Below are positions 26,299 to 35,109 of a DNA stretch of 64,000 nt, piece by piece. The position numbers were made by a program, and so were the translations under genes. The notes below the pieces were generated by a model, which saw nothing but the letters and a program-made list of their open reading frames with translations, did not search any database and was not told where the DNA came from. Positions within the stretch are counted from its first letter, which is position 1, and every line of letters begins with the position of its first letter. The DNA is from Bdellovibrionales bacterium (lineage in GTDB: Bacteria > Bdellovibrionota > Bdellovibrionia > Bdellovibrionales > Bdellovibrionaceae), in assembly GCA_018266295.1 (NCBI GenBank), contig JAFEAQ010000011.1, positions 905,626-969,625 of the forward strand, written 5' to 3'.

Positions 26299-27635
26299 TA
26301 CTTCACCTCAAAGGCGTCGTAAAGAGGCACATTCACCATTTGAGTGTACTTGCCACCGTCAAAAGCAGATTCAGAACCGTCAGTATTTCTTTGATAGATC
26401 ATACCGTCGTTTTTAAGAACCAATGTTTTTCCGCCAAGCAAAGCAACGCTCTGAACTTGGGCGTCCCATTTTTTACCAACGGAAGTCACTTGCTGGTTGT
26501 CACCATTCACAGAGTACACATCGCCGTTGCTAATCAGGAAATACCCTTGCTCGCCTGTTGGCAAAGTCGTCGCCGTTCTATCAACAGTGATTTGCAACTG
26601 ACTTGGGCTATTCCAAGCGCCGCGTGGAAAGTTGTAAGTCACAAGCTGGTTAGAACCCGTCACGACGGCCACGTAACGTTTTTGATTGCGGTCATACTCT
26701 TCAAAGTCCTTGAGTGAACCCATTTGGCTCATGCCCAAAAGTTTGAAGTAAGAGTAATCGTCGTTGATGCTTGGATGAGAACCGTTGAGTTCATACAAAT
26801 CCAAAGCGACTGCTTGCAGGCCATTGAAGATCGCTGCACCGAAAGAAGTGCGCTTCAAACGACCCACGAAGTCCGTACCTTCACGCTGAAGTTTATTAGT
26901 TCCGTCGAAAAGCACCGGCCCATGGCTGTCTTCGAGAGCCACAACCGCTTCACGCTTTTGAATTGGAGATTGGTTGAACACGAAGTTCGTGCGGCCCATC
27001 GCCATCAAACGTGCCATGGCTTTATAAACCGGATGGAAGTTCTGACCGGCAACGCTCACACGTGCATAGTATTCCATCTCAATCGCGTGCGAACCCGCTT
27101 GCGCATAGTTCTGGTCACAGCCGTCAAGATTAGCGCCCATGTACGGGCCTTGATTACAAGGATAGTGACGATAGCCTGCTGTGTGGCGTGCTTCATGAAT
27201 CACGGTGCCTACGCGGCCCAAAGTCGACAACTTCGCCCAACCGTCTTGCATCGTGAAATAGCCCCAGCGGTTGTAAGCTGTTGCATAAGGCACGTCATTG
27301 CCACGGTTCATACCGCGCGTTTGTGATTTCATCCATGCGTAGTACTGATCCGCTGGAACGTAACCTTTGATAAGTAAGTTCGAAGCCCCCACTGCGAACT
27401 GACCTTGTTCAATGATTTGCAAATCGTTGAACAATTTTTTTGAATCCACGTTGCTATTGCAAAGCTCAACACCGCCAAAAGAATTAACGTCGACTTCAAA
27501 GTCGCTTGTATATTTCTGAGCTTGTTGTTGAGTGATGCAGGCAAAGTCTTTATCTGCGTAAGGCATGTCGGCTGCGGAAGCTTGAATTGTGGCAAATGCC
27601 AAAGCCCCCAAAAGCCCCATAGTTGCTAGTTTCAT
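26298..27635 (-). CDS. Secreted protein with a metzincin zinc motif
   Basis: 445 residues from ATG 27635, with signal peptide MKLATMGLLGALAFATIQASA; upstream in-frame codons are rejected because AGGGGGG precedes this start. Residues about 160-170 read HEARHTAGYRH, an exact HExxHxxGxxH zinc motif. The Met-turn of metzincins could be AIEMEYYAR or a later Met, not certain. The C-terminal 180 residues have short beta repeats (GYFLISNGDVYSVNG, TLVLKNDGMIYQRN) like propeller blades. It is the first gene of a two-gene coupled unit. A secreted peptidase is the likely role. Confidence 0.85.
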   Translation of the reverse strand: MKLATMGLLGALAFATIQASAADMPYADKDFACITQQQAQKYTSDFEVDVNSFGGVELCNSNVDSKKLFNDLQIIEQGQFAVGASNLLIKGYVPADQYYAWMKSQTRGMNRGNDVPYATAYNRWGYFTMQDGWAKLSTLGRVGTVIHEARHTAGYRHYPCNQGPYMGANLDGCDQNYAQAGSHAIEMEYYARVSVAGQNFHPVYKAMARLMAMGRTNFVFNQSPIQKREAVVALEDSHGPVLFDGTNKLQREGTDFVGRLKRTSFGAAIFNGLQAVALDLYELNGSHPSINDDYSYFKLLGMSQMGSLKDFEEYDRNQKRYVAVVTGSNQLVTYNFPRGAWNSPSQLQITVDRTATTLPTGEQGYFLISNGDVYSVNGDNQQVTSVGKKWDAQVQSVALLGGKTLVLKNDGMIYQRNTDGSESAFDGGKYTQMVNVPLYDAFEVK

Positions 27636-27745
27636 AGTAAATCCCCCCTCGCACTCAACTTTAGTCGGGTGTTCGATGAAGGCAATAAAAAGCGCCTTTT
27701 GCTTTCGCGTCATTGGCTGAAATTCACACGCTTTCGTCACAGACC

Positions 27746-27766
27746 GGGGTCAGATGTGCAGCGCAC
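27746..27766. repeat. Truncated REP-like palindrome
   Basis: GGGGTCAGATGTGC is followed by AGC and GCAC, the start of the opposite arm, after which symmetry stops. The shape resembles extragenic palindromes moved by RAYT-type transposases. No such transposase is in the window. Confidence 0.35.
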
Positions 27767-27807
27767 GCCCAGTAAGTGGCACAACGATGGCCGTCAGTAG
27801 CTGGGGT

Positions 27808-27826
27808 TCGGGGACAGAGTCCCCGA
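27808..27826 (-). terminator. Hairpin downstream of the sensor kinase gene
   Basis: TCGGGGA and TCCCCGA form a 7-base stem around CAGAG. It is 60 bases past the stop of the minus-strand kinase gene. No T run, so a weak candidate for transcript end or stability. Confidence 0.4.
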
Positions 27827-27885
27827 TTATCAGGATGTAGAAAAAAGTGCGGAGCCATCCAAATCAAGGGAGCCAGAACAGAAAC

Positions 27886-29085
27886 CTAGGAAGGTCTGAG
27901 GAAATACCTAAGGTTCTTGCGTCCCTGCGCCTGGGTCTTGAGCGGCACAGAGATCTTAATCTGAGCGCCATCCACACCATTGGTGAAATAGACACGGCCG
28001 CCGAGGGTTTGCACTCCATTCCACACAAGGAAGAGCCCCATGCCTGTGCCATCAAAGGCATCGAAACGATAGTTTGCAATAGATTTCAAAATTGCTTCCG
28101 GGAAGCCCCCGGCATTATCCGAGATCACGAAAGCATCGCTGTCGCAGAACACGCGAATCACCGGATGCGAGATCTTATTCCGGCGGAATGCGTGGATCGA
28201 GTTCATCATAATGTTGAACAAGATGGATTTCACCAAAGCCTTCTCGGTGACCATGCGAAGGTCACCGCGCGCTTGCAGCTCGATACTGCGCGACTGCAGG
28301 CTCAGCGTTTCTCCGACTTCAATGACAATATCACGAACCGAGAACTCTTCTTTCTTTTGATCCTGCAAAGCCACCACTTGGTTAAGTCCCGTCACCGCTC
28401 GATTGATGTTCATGAGTTGTTTTTCGAGACTGTCTACCAGGATGCTGAGCTCCGAGTCGTTCTGCGGGATTTTTTGCTTTAAAAGATCCGTATAGAGACG
28501 CGGAGCCGACAGCATGCTTTTGATGTCATGGACGATCGTCGCCGCCTGTACGCCGATAATACCGAATTTGCGAATGAGTTCTTCGCGGTATGTTCTGTCC
28601 GCCGTAAAAAAGTTATGGCACATCCATGCAACCACGGCCGCGGAAACAGTCGTTGTCACCAGATCCATCGGCTGCGATTCATACATCCACCGATAGACTT
28701 CATCATAGCGATAGATCGAAATGCCTAAGAACGCCGCTGTTCCGACAATCAACAAAATGTTAAAAGGCTTTCGCGGCACCGGAAATAAAAACGAGTATGC
28801 CAAAATCATTTCAATGTATGAAAACACATACCATGGTGAGAAGTACTGCCCATGGATATTTGAAACAATGATGTGAATCCCCACCATAATATTCGGCCAG
28901 AGACCATATGGATTCATTGGGTACCAAATACAAATACCGAGCAACCAGATTTGCAAAATGACTTTGGTGCCGAGATAAAGTTCTCGGCCTTCGAGTACAG
29001 CAGGGTATTCTTGGAAAGTGACAAGGGTGGAAATAACAAAATAGAGCCAGAGACCTACGATGCTGGCTTTTTTATATTTTTCCAA
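27886..29085 (-). CDS. Membrane sensor histidine kinase
   Basis: 399 residues. The first 165 residues hold about five or six transmembrane segments with almost no loop domain, so the signal is probably read in the membrane. The kinase part has an H-box VHDIKSMLSAPRL (near residue 188), N-box FNIMMNSIHAF, G1 ISDNAGGFPEA and G2 GTGMGLFLVW. The H-box spacing and HD start are like HisKA-type kinases. It sits 8 bases after the response regulator gene on the same strand, so they form a two-component pair. Confidence 0.9.
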   Translation of the reverse strand: MEKYKKASIVGLWLYFVISTLVTFQEYPAVLEGRELYLGTKVILQIWLLGICIWYPMNPYGLWPNIMVGIHIIVSNIHGQYFSPWYVFSYIEMILAYSFLFPVPRKPFNILLIVGTAAFLGISIYRYDEVYRWMYESQPMDLVTTTVSAAVVAWMCHNFFTADRTYREELIRKFGIIGVQAATIVHDIKSMLSAPRLYTDLLKQKIPQNDSELSILVDSLEKQLMNINRAVTGLNQVVALQDQKKEEFSVRDIVIEVGETLSLQSRSIELQARGDLRMVTEKALVKSILFNIMMNSIHAFRRNKISHPVIRVFCDSDAFVISDNAGGFPEAILKSIANYRFDAFDGTGMGLFLVWNGVQTLGGRVYFTNGVDGAQIKISVPLKTQAQGRKNLRYFLRPS

Positions 29086-29093
29086 AACTTCTC

Positions 29094-29765
29094 CTATGGC
29101 TCGAAAATATAGCCAACACCACGAACACCTTTGATCATGGTTTTAAAGAAGGGAGCTTTCTTACGGAGATTTGTCAGATGAGTATCCAGGGTATTATCGG
29201 CAACATTCATCGAGCCCCAAATAGCTTGCACCAACTTGTCGCGAGACACGACTTGATTTGTGGCTACAATGAGGACATCTAAAATTTTAACTTCAGTTGA
29301 AGTCAACATGATCACATCAGGACCGCAGCGGAAAACTCTTCTTTCGCGATCCAGAGACCAAGCATCATTCGACTTACGAGCGAGAACTTCTTTCTTTTTC
29401 TTTGTCTCTAGCAAAGCAGCCTGAACTTTAGTCAACGCTGTCTCAAGAGAATAAGGTTTTTCAAGCACATCGAAAACTCGATGCGAGAATGAATCGACGG
29501 CGATTTTTTTATCGAGACGTGCACTGATGAGAATGACAGAACACCAAGGCATGTTGTTCGCAATCCAACTTGCAACATCGTGCCCATTGCCATCATTCAA
29601 GAAGTAATCAATAAGCACGCAATCGAATTCTTTTGTCTTGAGAATTTGCAGAGCAGAGTTCACGCCTTCAGCGGACACAATATCATAGCCAGCACCAAAA
29701 GCAGCAGTTTGCGCTTTGATAAACTCGCGATCGTCGTCAATCAAAAGTAGCGTCGGTAAACTCAT
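29094..29765 (-). CDS. OmpR/PhoB-type response regulator
   Basis: 223 residues from ATG 29765. The receiver domain has the acidic pair LLIDDDREF, phospho-acceptor CVLIDYFLND and KPYS lysine. The C-terminal half is a winged helix (LTSTEVKILDVLIVATNQVVSRDKLVQAIWG ... VRGVGYIF). Thr/Ser position reads VILISAR. It precedes the sensor kinase gene by 8 bases, with the regulator first. No clear ribosome site is seen; an upstream TTG at 29804 also lacks a good one. Targets unknown. Confidence 0.92.
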   Translation of the reverse strand: MSLPTLLLIDDDREFIKAQTAAFGAGYDIVSAEGVNSALQILKTKEFDCVLIDYFLNDGNGHDVASWIANNMPWCSVILISARLDKKIAVDSFSHRVFDVLEKPYSLETALTKVQAALLETKKKKEVLARKSNDAWSLDRERRVFRCGPDVIMLTSTEVKILDVLIVATNQVVSRDKLVQAIWGSMNVADNTLDTHLTNLRKKAPFFKTMIKGVRGVGYIFEP

Positions 29766-29848
29766 GTTCAAAAAAATATATATGAACCAAAGTTCTTCGC
29801 GCAAACTTAATTTTGATTATTTACACGAAAGTATAAATACTTGAGTTT

Positions 29849-30268
29849 TTATTGAGACATCATGATGATCGCTTCGCCTTTTACAACAGTCTCACCAGTT
29901 TGCTTTTTCGCAGTGGTATCGACAGTTGCAATTCCTTTTTCTTTGCGAAGACCAGTTATAGTCAATTCTATGTTTACAACATCATCAATGAAAACTGGAT
30001 TAACAAATTTCAAGTTTTGTCCGAGATAAACCCCACCTTGTCCAATTTTTTCATTCAATGCACGCGAGATCAATGCACCAACGATCATGCCGTGGGCGAT
30101 GCGACGACCAAAGCGAGTGGTTTTTGCATAATTATCATCGAGATGAATAGGATTGAAGTCGCCAGACATTTCAGCAAACTGACGAACCATTTGGTCAGTC
30201 ACTTTCACTTCCACATTTGCCTTAAATCCGACTTCTTTATCTCTACCGTTATTACTGAGGGTAACCAT
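29849..30268 (-). CDS. MaoC-like (R)-enoyl-CoA hydratase
   Basis: 139 residues, a single hot-dog fold. SGDFNPIHLDDNYA and RRIAHGMIVGALIS carry the Asp-His catalytic pair of R-specific enoyl-CoA hydratases (PhaJ type), which hydrate trans-2-enoyl-CoA from fatty acid breakdown. It could also act in polyhydroxyalkanoate supply, which cannot be told from sequence. Monocistronic between the regulator and the PhoH-like gene. Confidence 0.88.
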   Translation of the reverse strand: MVTLSNNGRDKEVGFKANVEVKVTDQMVRQFAEMSGDFNPIHLDDNYAKTTRFGRRIAHGMIVGALISRALNEKIGQGGVYLGQNLKFVNPVFIDDVVNIELTITGLRKEKGIATVDTTAKKQTGETVVKGEAIIMMSQ

Positions 30269-30323
30269 GCTTAACGAGCCTTTCTCATTTTTTTTGACAG
30301 GCTCTTATAGAAAGCTAAGAAGA

Positions 30324-30351
30324 TGCAACAGGCAAGTCTTTGCCTGTTGCA
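30324..30351 (-). terminator. 12-base perfect hairpin after the PIN-PhoH gene
   Basis: TGCAACAGGCAA and TTGCCTGTTGCA are perfect arms around GTCT. It lies 44 bases past the stop of the minus-strand PIN-PhoH gene. The following TCTTCTT is a weak U tract. Confidence 0.6.
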
Positions 30352-30394
30352 AAAAGAACACATTTTTGATTTTTTCTTGATGCTATTGCTCTAA

Positions 30395-31714
30395 TTACAG
30401 AATATTCGCTGCCAACTCTGCAAGCTCGGAACGCTCACCCTTCGTGAGAGTTACGTGTCCAGCAATTGGATGGCCCTTAAAACGCTCTACTGCGTAGGTC
30501 AGACCGCTATTCGCTGAGTCAACGTAAGGGTTGTCGATCTGATAAACGTCGCCCGTCAGAATCACTTTTGTCCCGCGGCCCGCACGGGTCACGATCGTTT
30601 TGATCTCATGGGGAGTTAGGTTTTGCGCCTCATCCACAATTAAATATTGTTTAGGAATACTTCGACCACGAATATATGTCAGAGGTTCGATATTCAACAT
30701 CCCCTGATTGATCAACTCTTGAGCTCGGCCGGAAGCTTTTTTGTCAGCTCCCATTAAGAATTCAACGTTGTCGAAAATCGGCTGCATCCATGGATTGAGC
30801 TTCTGTTCAATGTCCCCCGGCAAGTAACCAATGTCTTTACCCATTGGAAAAATTGGGCGCGACACCAAAAGCCTTTGAAAGCGGCCTTCGTCCAAGGTTT
30901 TAAACAAACCCGCAGCTAAAGCCATCAAGGTCTTCCCTGTTCCCGCTTTGCCCACCAGTGAAACAAACAGAATGTCATCATTCAACAAACTGTCGAGAGC
31001 AAAGGCCTGCTCGACGTTGCGGGCGTGAACGCCCCAAATGCTGTCCGACGGATTGATCAAAGGAATGATCGCTTGATCTGCTTGCGAGTAGCGGCCGATC
31101 GCTGAGTGATTCGGATTCGAAGCATCTTTCATGATCACGTACTGATTCGCATAAAGCTTTGCGCCCTCTGGAACGTACTTTTTATCTTTGTAGAAAGCAT
31201 CGATGCGCTCTGGAGAAATCTCGAGCTCAAGGTAGCCTTCGTACATGTCTTCTTGAGAAACATCCGTCGGCTCATAGTCTTTGGCGAAGATGCCGTAGAC
31301 GTCGGCCTTAATACGCAGATTGATGTCTTTTGTGATCAATTCTACTTTTGTACGGGGATGTTGCTTCTGCAAAGCAAGAGCCGTGTTCAAGATTCTATTA
31401 TCTGCTTTGGCCTGATCAAACTCCGGAGGCATCCCTCCGAGCATCAAGTCCGTGCTGATATAAACGACCGTTTCGCTGTTATCAAGCTGCACTCCTTGAG
31501 CCAACGAGCCTTTTGCTCTGAGCACGTCCACGAAGCGGCTAAACTGACGGGCATTTCGACCGTTCTCGCCTTGGTCACGTTTGAACTTATCAACTTCTTC
31601 AATGACGGAAATAGGAATATGGACGTCTGCTTCGCCGAAGCGAAGAATTGCCTGAGCATCGAAAAGAATGACATTGGTATCAACGACAATTTTTCTGCGT
31701 TTGGATTTACTCAA
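30395..31714 (-). CDS. PIN domain-PhoH ATPase fusion
   Basis: 439 residues. Residues about 8-140 are a PIN domain (KIVVDTNVILFDAQ, ISVIEEVDKFK, DNRILNTAL), a Mg-dependent nuclease fold with its acidic residues present. From about 230 on a PhoH P-loop ATPase follows with Walker A GKAGTGKT, SRPIFPMGKDIGYLPGD and Walker B YLIVDEAQNLT. PhoH2-type proteins with this order are RNA helicase/nuclease enzymes, some linked to toxin-antitoxin modules; no antitoxin gene is adjacent here. GGAGG precedes the start. Confidence 0.93.
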   Translation of the reverse strand: MSKSKRRKIVVDTNVILFDAQAILRFGEADVHIPISVIEEVDKFKRDQGENGRNARQFSRFVDVLRAKGSLAQGVQLDNSETVVYISTDLMLGGMPPEFDQAKADNRILNTALALQKQHPRTKVELITKDINLRIKADVYGIFAKDYEPTDVSQEDMYEGYLELEISPERIDAFYKDKKYVPEGAKLYANQYVIMKDASNPNHSAIGRYSQADQAIIPLINPSDSIWGVHARNVEQAFALDSLLNDDILFVSLVGKAGTGKTLMALAAGLFKTLDEGRFQRLLVSRPIFPMGKDIGYLPGDIEQKLNPWMQPIFDNVEFLMGADKKASGRAQELINQGMLNIEPLTYIRGRSIPKQYLIVDEAQNLTPHEIKTIVTRAGRGTKVILTGDVYQIDNPYVDSANSGLTYAVERFKGHPIAGHVTLTKGERSELAELAANIL

Positions 31715-31861
31715 CTTTTACCCTCCGTGGATAGCCTACTTCGAAAATGAATCAGGCCTTAAGTCTATTCGACAATAAGGCCTGGCTAATGTCCACGAAA
31801 AGGTTTCAAGATTATTGGTTAAAACAAAACCAAAAAATTTCGGCCGTCAGCCGAATAAGCA

Positions 31862-32368
31862 TTACGAGATGTTTGAAACGAGAATGTCACCGTCGTCTTT
31901 GCGAAGACCCGCACTCACGTTTTCGATGAACTTAACAAAATGATGAAGCGCAACATCGTTCACGGTGCCTTTTACAAACTGAGCCCCATGGCGGATCACA
32001 GCTTCGTCATCCAAGCGGCGAGAATTCAACACAGAGACTGTGAACGGAAAGTAAGTCGTATGATTAAGATATACGCGGAATGCGACTTCCTCCCCTTCGA
32101 GGAAGGTCCCCTCTTGAAGTTCGAGATCGAAAGCGATTCCATTTTCTGAGATATCATACAGAGTCACTTTCATGAGACCCTTTTCAGGAAGGACCACGTA
32201 AGCACCCACAAACTCAGTCAGGATCGTTCTTTTGACTTCACGGCGATCCTTATTGAGCATTTCTTCACGAGCCACCGTCATATCCAATACAGGAGCGGCC
32301 AGCTGTTTTGATTTTTCTGAAGAATTCTGATGCTTTACGCGACTTGTGATATCAATGACCTTTGCCAT
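31862..32368 (-). CDS. PilZ domain c-di-GMP receptor protein
   Basis: 168 residues from ATG 32368, behind GGGGGT. A basic, Ser-rich N-terminus (about 45 residues) precedes a PilZ domain. RREVKR supplies the RxxxR motif and DISENGIAF the D/NxSxxG motif, the two c-di-GMP contacts. The partner is unknown. It stands alone between the PhoH-like and TonB-like genes and could read signals from the GGDEF enzyme at 39-40 kb, which is inference. Cytoplasmic. Confidence 0.88.
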   Translation of the reverse strand: MAKVIDITSRVKHQNSSEKSKQLAAPVLDMTVAREEMLNKDRREVKRTILTEFVGAYVVLPEKGLMKVTLYDISENGIAFDLELQEGTFLEGEEVAFRVYLNHTTYFPFTVSVLNSRRLDDEAVIRHGAQFVKGTVNDVALHHFVKFIENVSAGLRKDDGDILVSNIS

Positions 32369-32467
32369 TTTACCCCCGATGACAACAATCACTTTTCGGC
32401 AGAAATCGTTTCAACTTTAGCCGTCATCCTTGGATTTTGGTCCAGGATCGTTTTATAGTGAGACAAG

Positions 32468-33364
32468 ATGAGCATTTTGCGCGCTTTAATCCTCAGCTTG
32501 ATTGTGCACTCTCTCTTGGTCCTTATCTTGGACAAAGGGGCGCCTTATTTTGAGCCAAAACATGTTGATATCACGACCATCGACTTGGTTGAAAAGCCCG
32601 AAACTCCCGCACAAAAAAAAGCTGAAAAGAAAAGCAAAAATGACCGCCAGATTATTCGCCAGGCGTTGGCTCCGAAAGAAGAGCTGAAGGAAGATGACAC
32701 CGATCTTGCGCGCTTTCTTTCTGCCGACAAACAGCGTGTCCGCAAAGAGATGCAAGCGGCGGCAAGTGGCATGACTCAAAATCGCGCCGCCGGTCAGAAA
32801 GACCCTTCAGAATCCAAAGAAGAAAAGCTCAAGCAGCAAAAAGATCCGCGCAAGGAACGTCCGAAGGACTACGATCCCGAGGGAGTCGACATTGCTAAAA
32901 ACCTGAAAGAGTATGCACAAAGTGTGCAGGATGCTCCGTCCACCATGGGGGATGCGCTTCCACAAGACGTGTCCATCGGTAGCTTCACGGCACTCAATAC
33001 CGATCGCTACATGTATTACTCATTCTATGCGCGCATCGAAGAGCTCGTTCGTTTCCGTTGGGAAAGCCGCGTTCGCTCCGTCGTCGACTCGTTTGACCGC
33101 AATTATATCTTGAGCGTTGTCGGCCGCCGTAACTGGATTACAGCCGTTGATATTTGGCTCACAAAAGATGGCCGCTATCACTCTGCGCATATTTTGAAAG
33201 AGTCCGGCATTCAACGTTTTGACCAAGCCGCCGTTTTGGCTTTCAAAGAGGCCGCCATGTTTCCGAATCCCCCTCAGGACATGGTCGAGGACGATGGCTT
33301 TATTCATCTCAAATATAGCTTTAATGTCAGCTTCAGACCCTCGGCCGTCGTCCAATCTGAGTAA
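32468..33364 (+). CDS. TonB/TolA-like envelope-spanning protein
   Basis: 298 residues. One N-terminal transmembrane helix (LRALILSLIVHSLLVLIL), a charged Lys/Glu/Pro periplasmic linker of about 130 residues (ETPAQKKAEKKSKND...), and a C-terminal TonB-like domain (about 200-295) with RYMYYSFYARIEELVRFRWESR and VDIWLTKDGRYHSAHILKESG. TonB proteins pass inner-membrane energy to outer-membrane receptors. No ExbB/ExbD genes are adjacent. The barrel and aminopeptidase genes follow on the same strand, so it heads an envelope operon. Confidence 0.88.
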   Translation: MSILRALILSLIVHSLLVLILDKGAPYFEPKHVDITTIDLVEKPETPAQKKAEKKSKNDRQIIRQALAPKEELKEDDTDLARFLSADKQRVRKEMQAAASGMTQNRAAGQKDPSESKEEKLKQQKDPRKERPKDYDPEGVDIAKNLKEYAQSVQDAPSTMGDALPQDVSIGSFTALNTDRYMYYSFYARIEELVRFRWESRVRSVVDSFDRNYILSVVGRRNWITAVDIWLTKDGRYHSAHILKESGIQRFDQAAVLAFKEAAMFPNPPQDMVEDDGFIHLKYSFNVSFRPSAVVQSE

Positions 33365-33429
33365 GACCTAGCTCCAGTCCAGAGGCGAATACGCTCTTTT
33401 TTCATTCTGAGTTTTGTTATCCTGAGAGT

Positions 33430-34002
33430 ATGAAAAAGACTCTGCGAATACTGCCATTTCTGATGTTGTTTTTACTGCCGATGGGCGCGCACGCGATGTT
33501 TACTGAAGTCGGTCTGACCTATGGTCGCAAAAAAACCACTTTCGATGCCAATAATAATTACGACTCTGAAACGACAACCGCGTCCGTGTCTTTCTATTTC
33601 GCAGAAAAGCTCGCGCTTGAATTGAGTTACACTGAAGCCACGGGAATTCAGAATCAACAGGCCTCCGCTGCAGATACTCCTCGCACGATTTATCAAAAAA
33701 CTCAGATTATAGGCGCCGACCTCATCGTGGTTTTTGCTGATAAGAAAGCCCTGTTCCAGCCTTTTATTAAGGGCGGGATGGCGCAGATCTCACGCCGCCA
33801 AGAAATCAAAGACGGCAACTTCCCAACTCAGGTGCTTGAGCCCGATGTCGCCGTGGCTCCTAGTTACGGCTTAGGGATCAAGATTGCCCTCACTGATACC
33901 TTCGGCTTGAAGGCGAGCTACAGCGTTTGGCAAACGCCAATTGGTGGTGGCGCCAAGACCAACGACGACGCGGTCTCTGCGGGTATCACATGGATGTTCT
34001 AA
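33430..34002 (+). CDS. Outer-membrane beta-barrel protein
   Basis: 190 residues with signal peptide MKKTLRILPFLMLFLLPMGAHA. The rest alternates hydrophobic and polar residues in strands (TEVGLTYGRKKTTF, TTASVSFYFAEKLALELSY, GLGIKIALTDTFGLKASYSVW) and ends in aromatic ITWMF, as outer-membrane barrels do for BAM recognition. It looks like an OmpW/OprF-style 8-stranded barrel. The end overlaps the next gene by 13 bases. Confidence 0.85.
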   Translation: MKKTLRILPFLMLFLLPMGAHAMFTEVGLTYGRKKTTFDANNNYDSETTTASVSFYFAEKLALELSYTEATGIQNQQASAADTPRTIYQKTQIIGADLIVVFADKKALFQPFIKGGMAQISRRQEIKDGNFPTQVLEPDVAVAPSYGLGIKIALTDTFGLKASYSVWQTPIGGGAKTNDDAVSAGITWMF

Positions 34003-35033
34003 GGGCCGCTGCGGCTGTCTTGAGTGCCGTGCTACTGTCTTCATGCCAAATCAATTATATTGTTAAATCCGCTTACAATCAGTTTTCGATGATGAATTCT
34101 CAGGTCTCGCTGGATGAGGCGCTGAAGGATCCAAAGCTCACTGACGAACAGAAACGCAAAATTCAGCTCGCCCAAAAAGCGCGTGAGTTTGCTGAGACCG
34201 AACTTGCACTGAAGCCGACAAAGAACTACACGAAGTTTGTTTTACTCGATCGCCCTTATGTCACTTACGTAGTGAGTGCCGCACCAAAATGGAAACTCGA
34301 AGCTTACAAGTGGCACTACCCGATTGTGGGCTCAATGCCTTACAAAGGTTTCTTTAACGAAGAAGATGCTAAAAAAGAGCAAGAGAGCTTGAAAGAAGAA
34401 AACCTCGACACTTACATGCGCGGAGTTTCTGCTTACTCAACACTCGGCTGGTTTAAAGATCCTTTATTGTCGTCCATGTTGCAGTACAAGGACTATGACC
34501 TCGTCAATACGATTATCCACGAAACCGTTCACGCCACTTTGTACATCAAGCACGAAGCAGACTTTAATGAGCGCATGGCGGTCTTTCTCGGCAACAAGGG
34601 TGCTGAGATGTTTTACTTGAAACTGGAAGGGCCGAACTCTCCGACTCTGGCGACGGTTAAGAATGAAAACGGTGATGATAAGCTTTTTTCGACATGGCTC
34701 TCTGTGAAATTGAAAGCTCTGCAGGCGTGGTATGAAAATCTGCCGAAAGACCAACAGATTGAAGAAAAGCGTCAAGAGCAGTTCAAACAGCTGCAAGAGG
34801 ATTTTAAAAAGGAACTTTTGCCACAGCTTAAAACGGATACTTACAAAAAATTCCAGGATATCAAGCTCAACAATGCGCGCTTACTGGTGTACCGCACTTA
34901 CATGCAAGATCTTGGGGATTTCGAAAAGCTCTATGACAAAGTCGGCGGGGACTTTAAGAAATTCGTCGATGAATGCAAGAGCCTCGAAAAAGAAAAAGAT
35001 CCTGTGGAAGCTCTCAAGAAAAAGATCGAATAA
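33990..35033 (+). CDS. Predicted aminopeptidase lipoprotein (PF10023-like)
   Basis: 347 residues from ATG 33990, inside the last codons of the barrel gene. The N-terminus MDVLRAAAAVLSAVLLSSCQ is a lipoprotein signal with lipobox LLSSC. The body matches the predicted aminopeptidase family: REFAETELALKPTKNYTKFV, LDRPYVTYVVSAAP, WHYPIVGSMPYKGFF, YSTLGWFKDPLLSSML, and the zinc motif IIHETVHATLY with ADFNERMAVF supplying a later Glu. The C-terminal third is charged and helical. It is the last gene of the operon, with a terminator 14 bases after. Confidence 0.9.
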   Translation: MDVLRAAAAVLSAVLLSSCQINYIVKSAYNQFSMMNSQVSLDEALKDPKLTDEQKRKIQLAQKAREFAETELALKPTKNYTKFVLLDRPYVTYVVSAAPKWKLEAYKWHYPIVGSMPYKGFFNEEDAKKEQESLKEENLDTYMRGVSAYSTLGWFKDPLLSSMLQYKDYDLVNTIIHETVHATLYIKHEADFNERMAVFLGNKGAEMFYLKLEGPNSPTLATVKNENGDDKLFSTWLSVKLKALQAWYENLPKDQQIEEKRQEQFKQLQEDFKKELLPQLKTDTYKKFQDIKLNNARLLVYRTYMQDLGDFEKLYDKVGGDFKKFVDECKSLEKEKDPVEALKKKIE

Positions 35034-35046
35034 TCTTTTAAAAAAT

Positions 35047-35077
35047 AAAAAGCCCGTTCTCCAAGGACGGGCTTTTT
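35047..35077 (+). terminator. Intrinsic terminator of the TonB-like operon
   Basis: AAAAAGCCCGT (35047-35057) pairs with ACGGGCTTTTT (35067-35077). It lies between convergent genes and can work on both strands. Confidence 0.92.
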
Positions 35078-35109
35078 CAATTTCAACTAGAATTTAGGCT
35101 GCAATAGAA

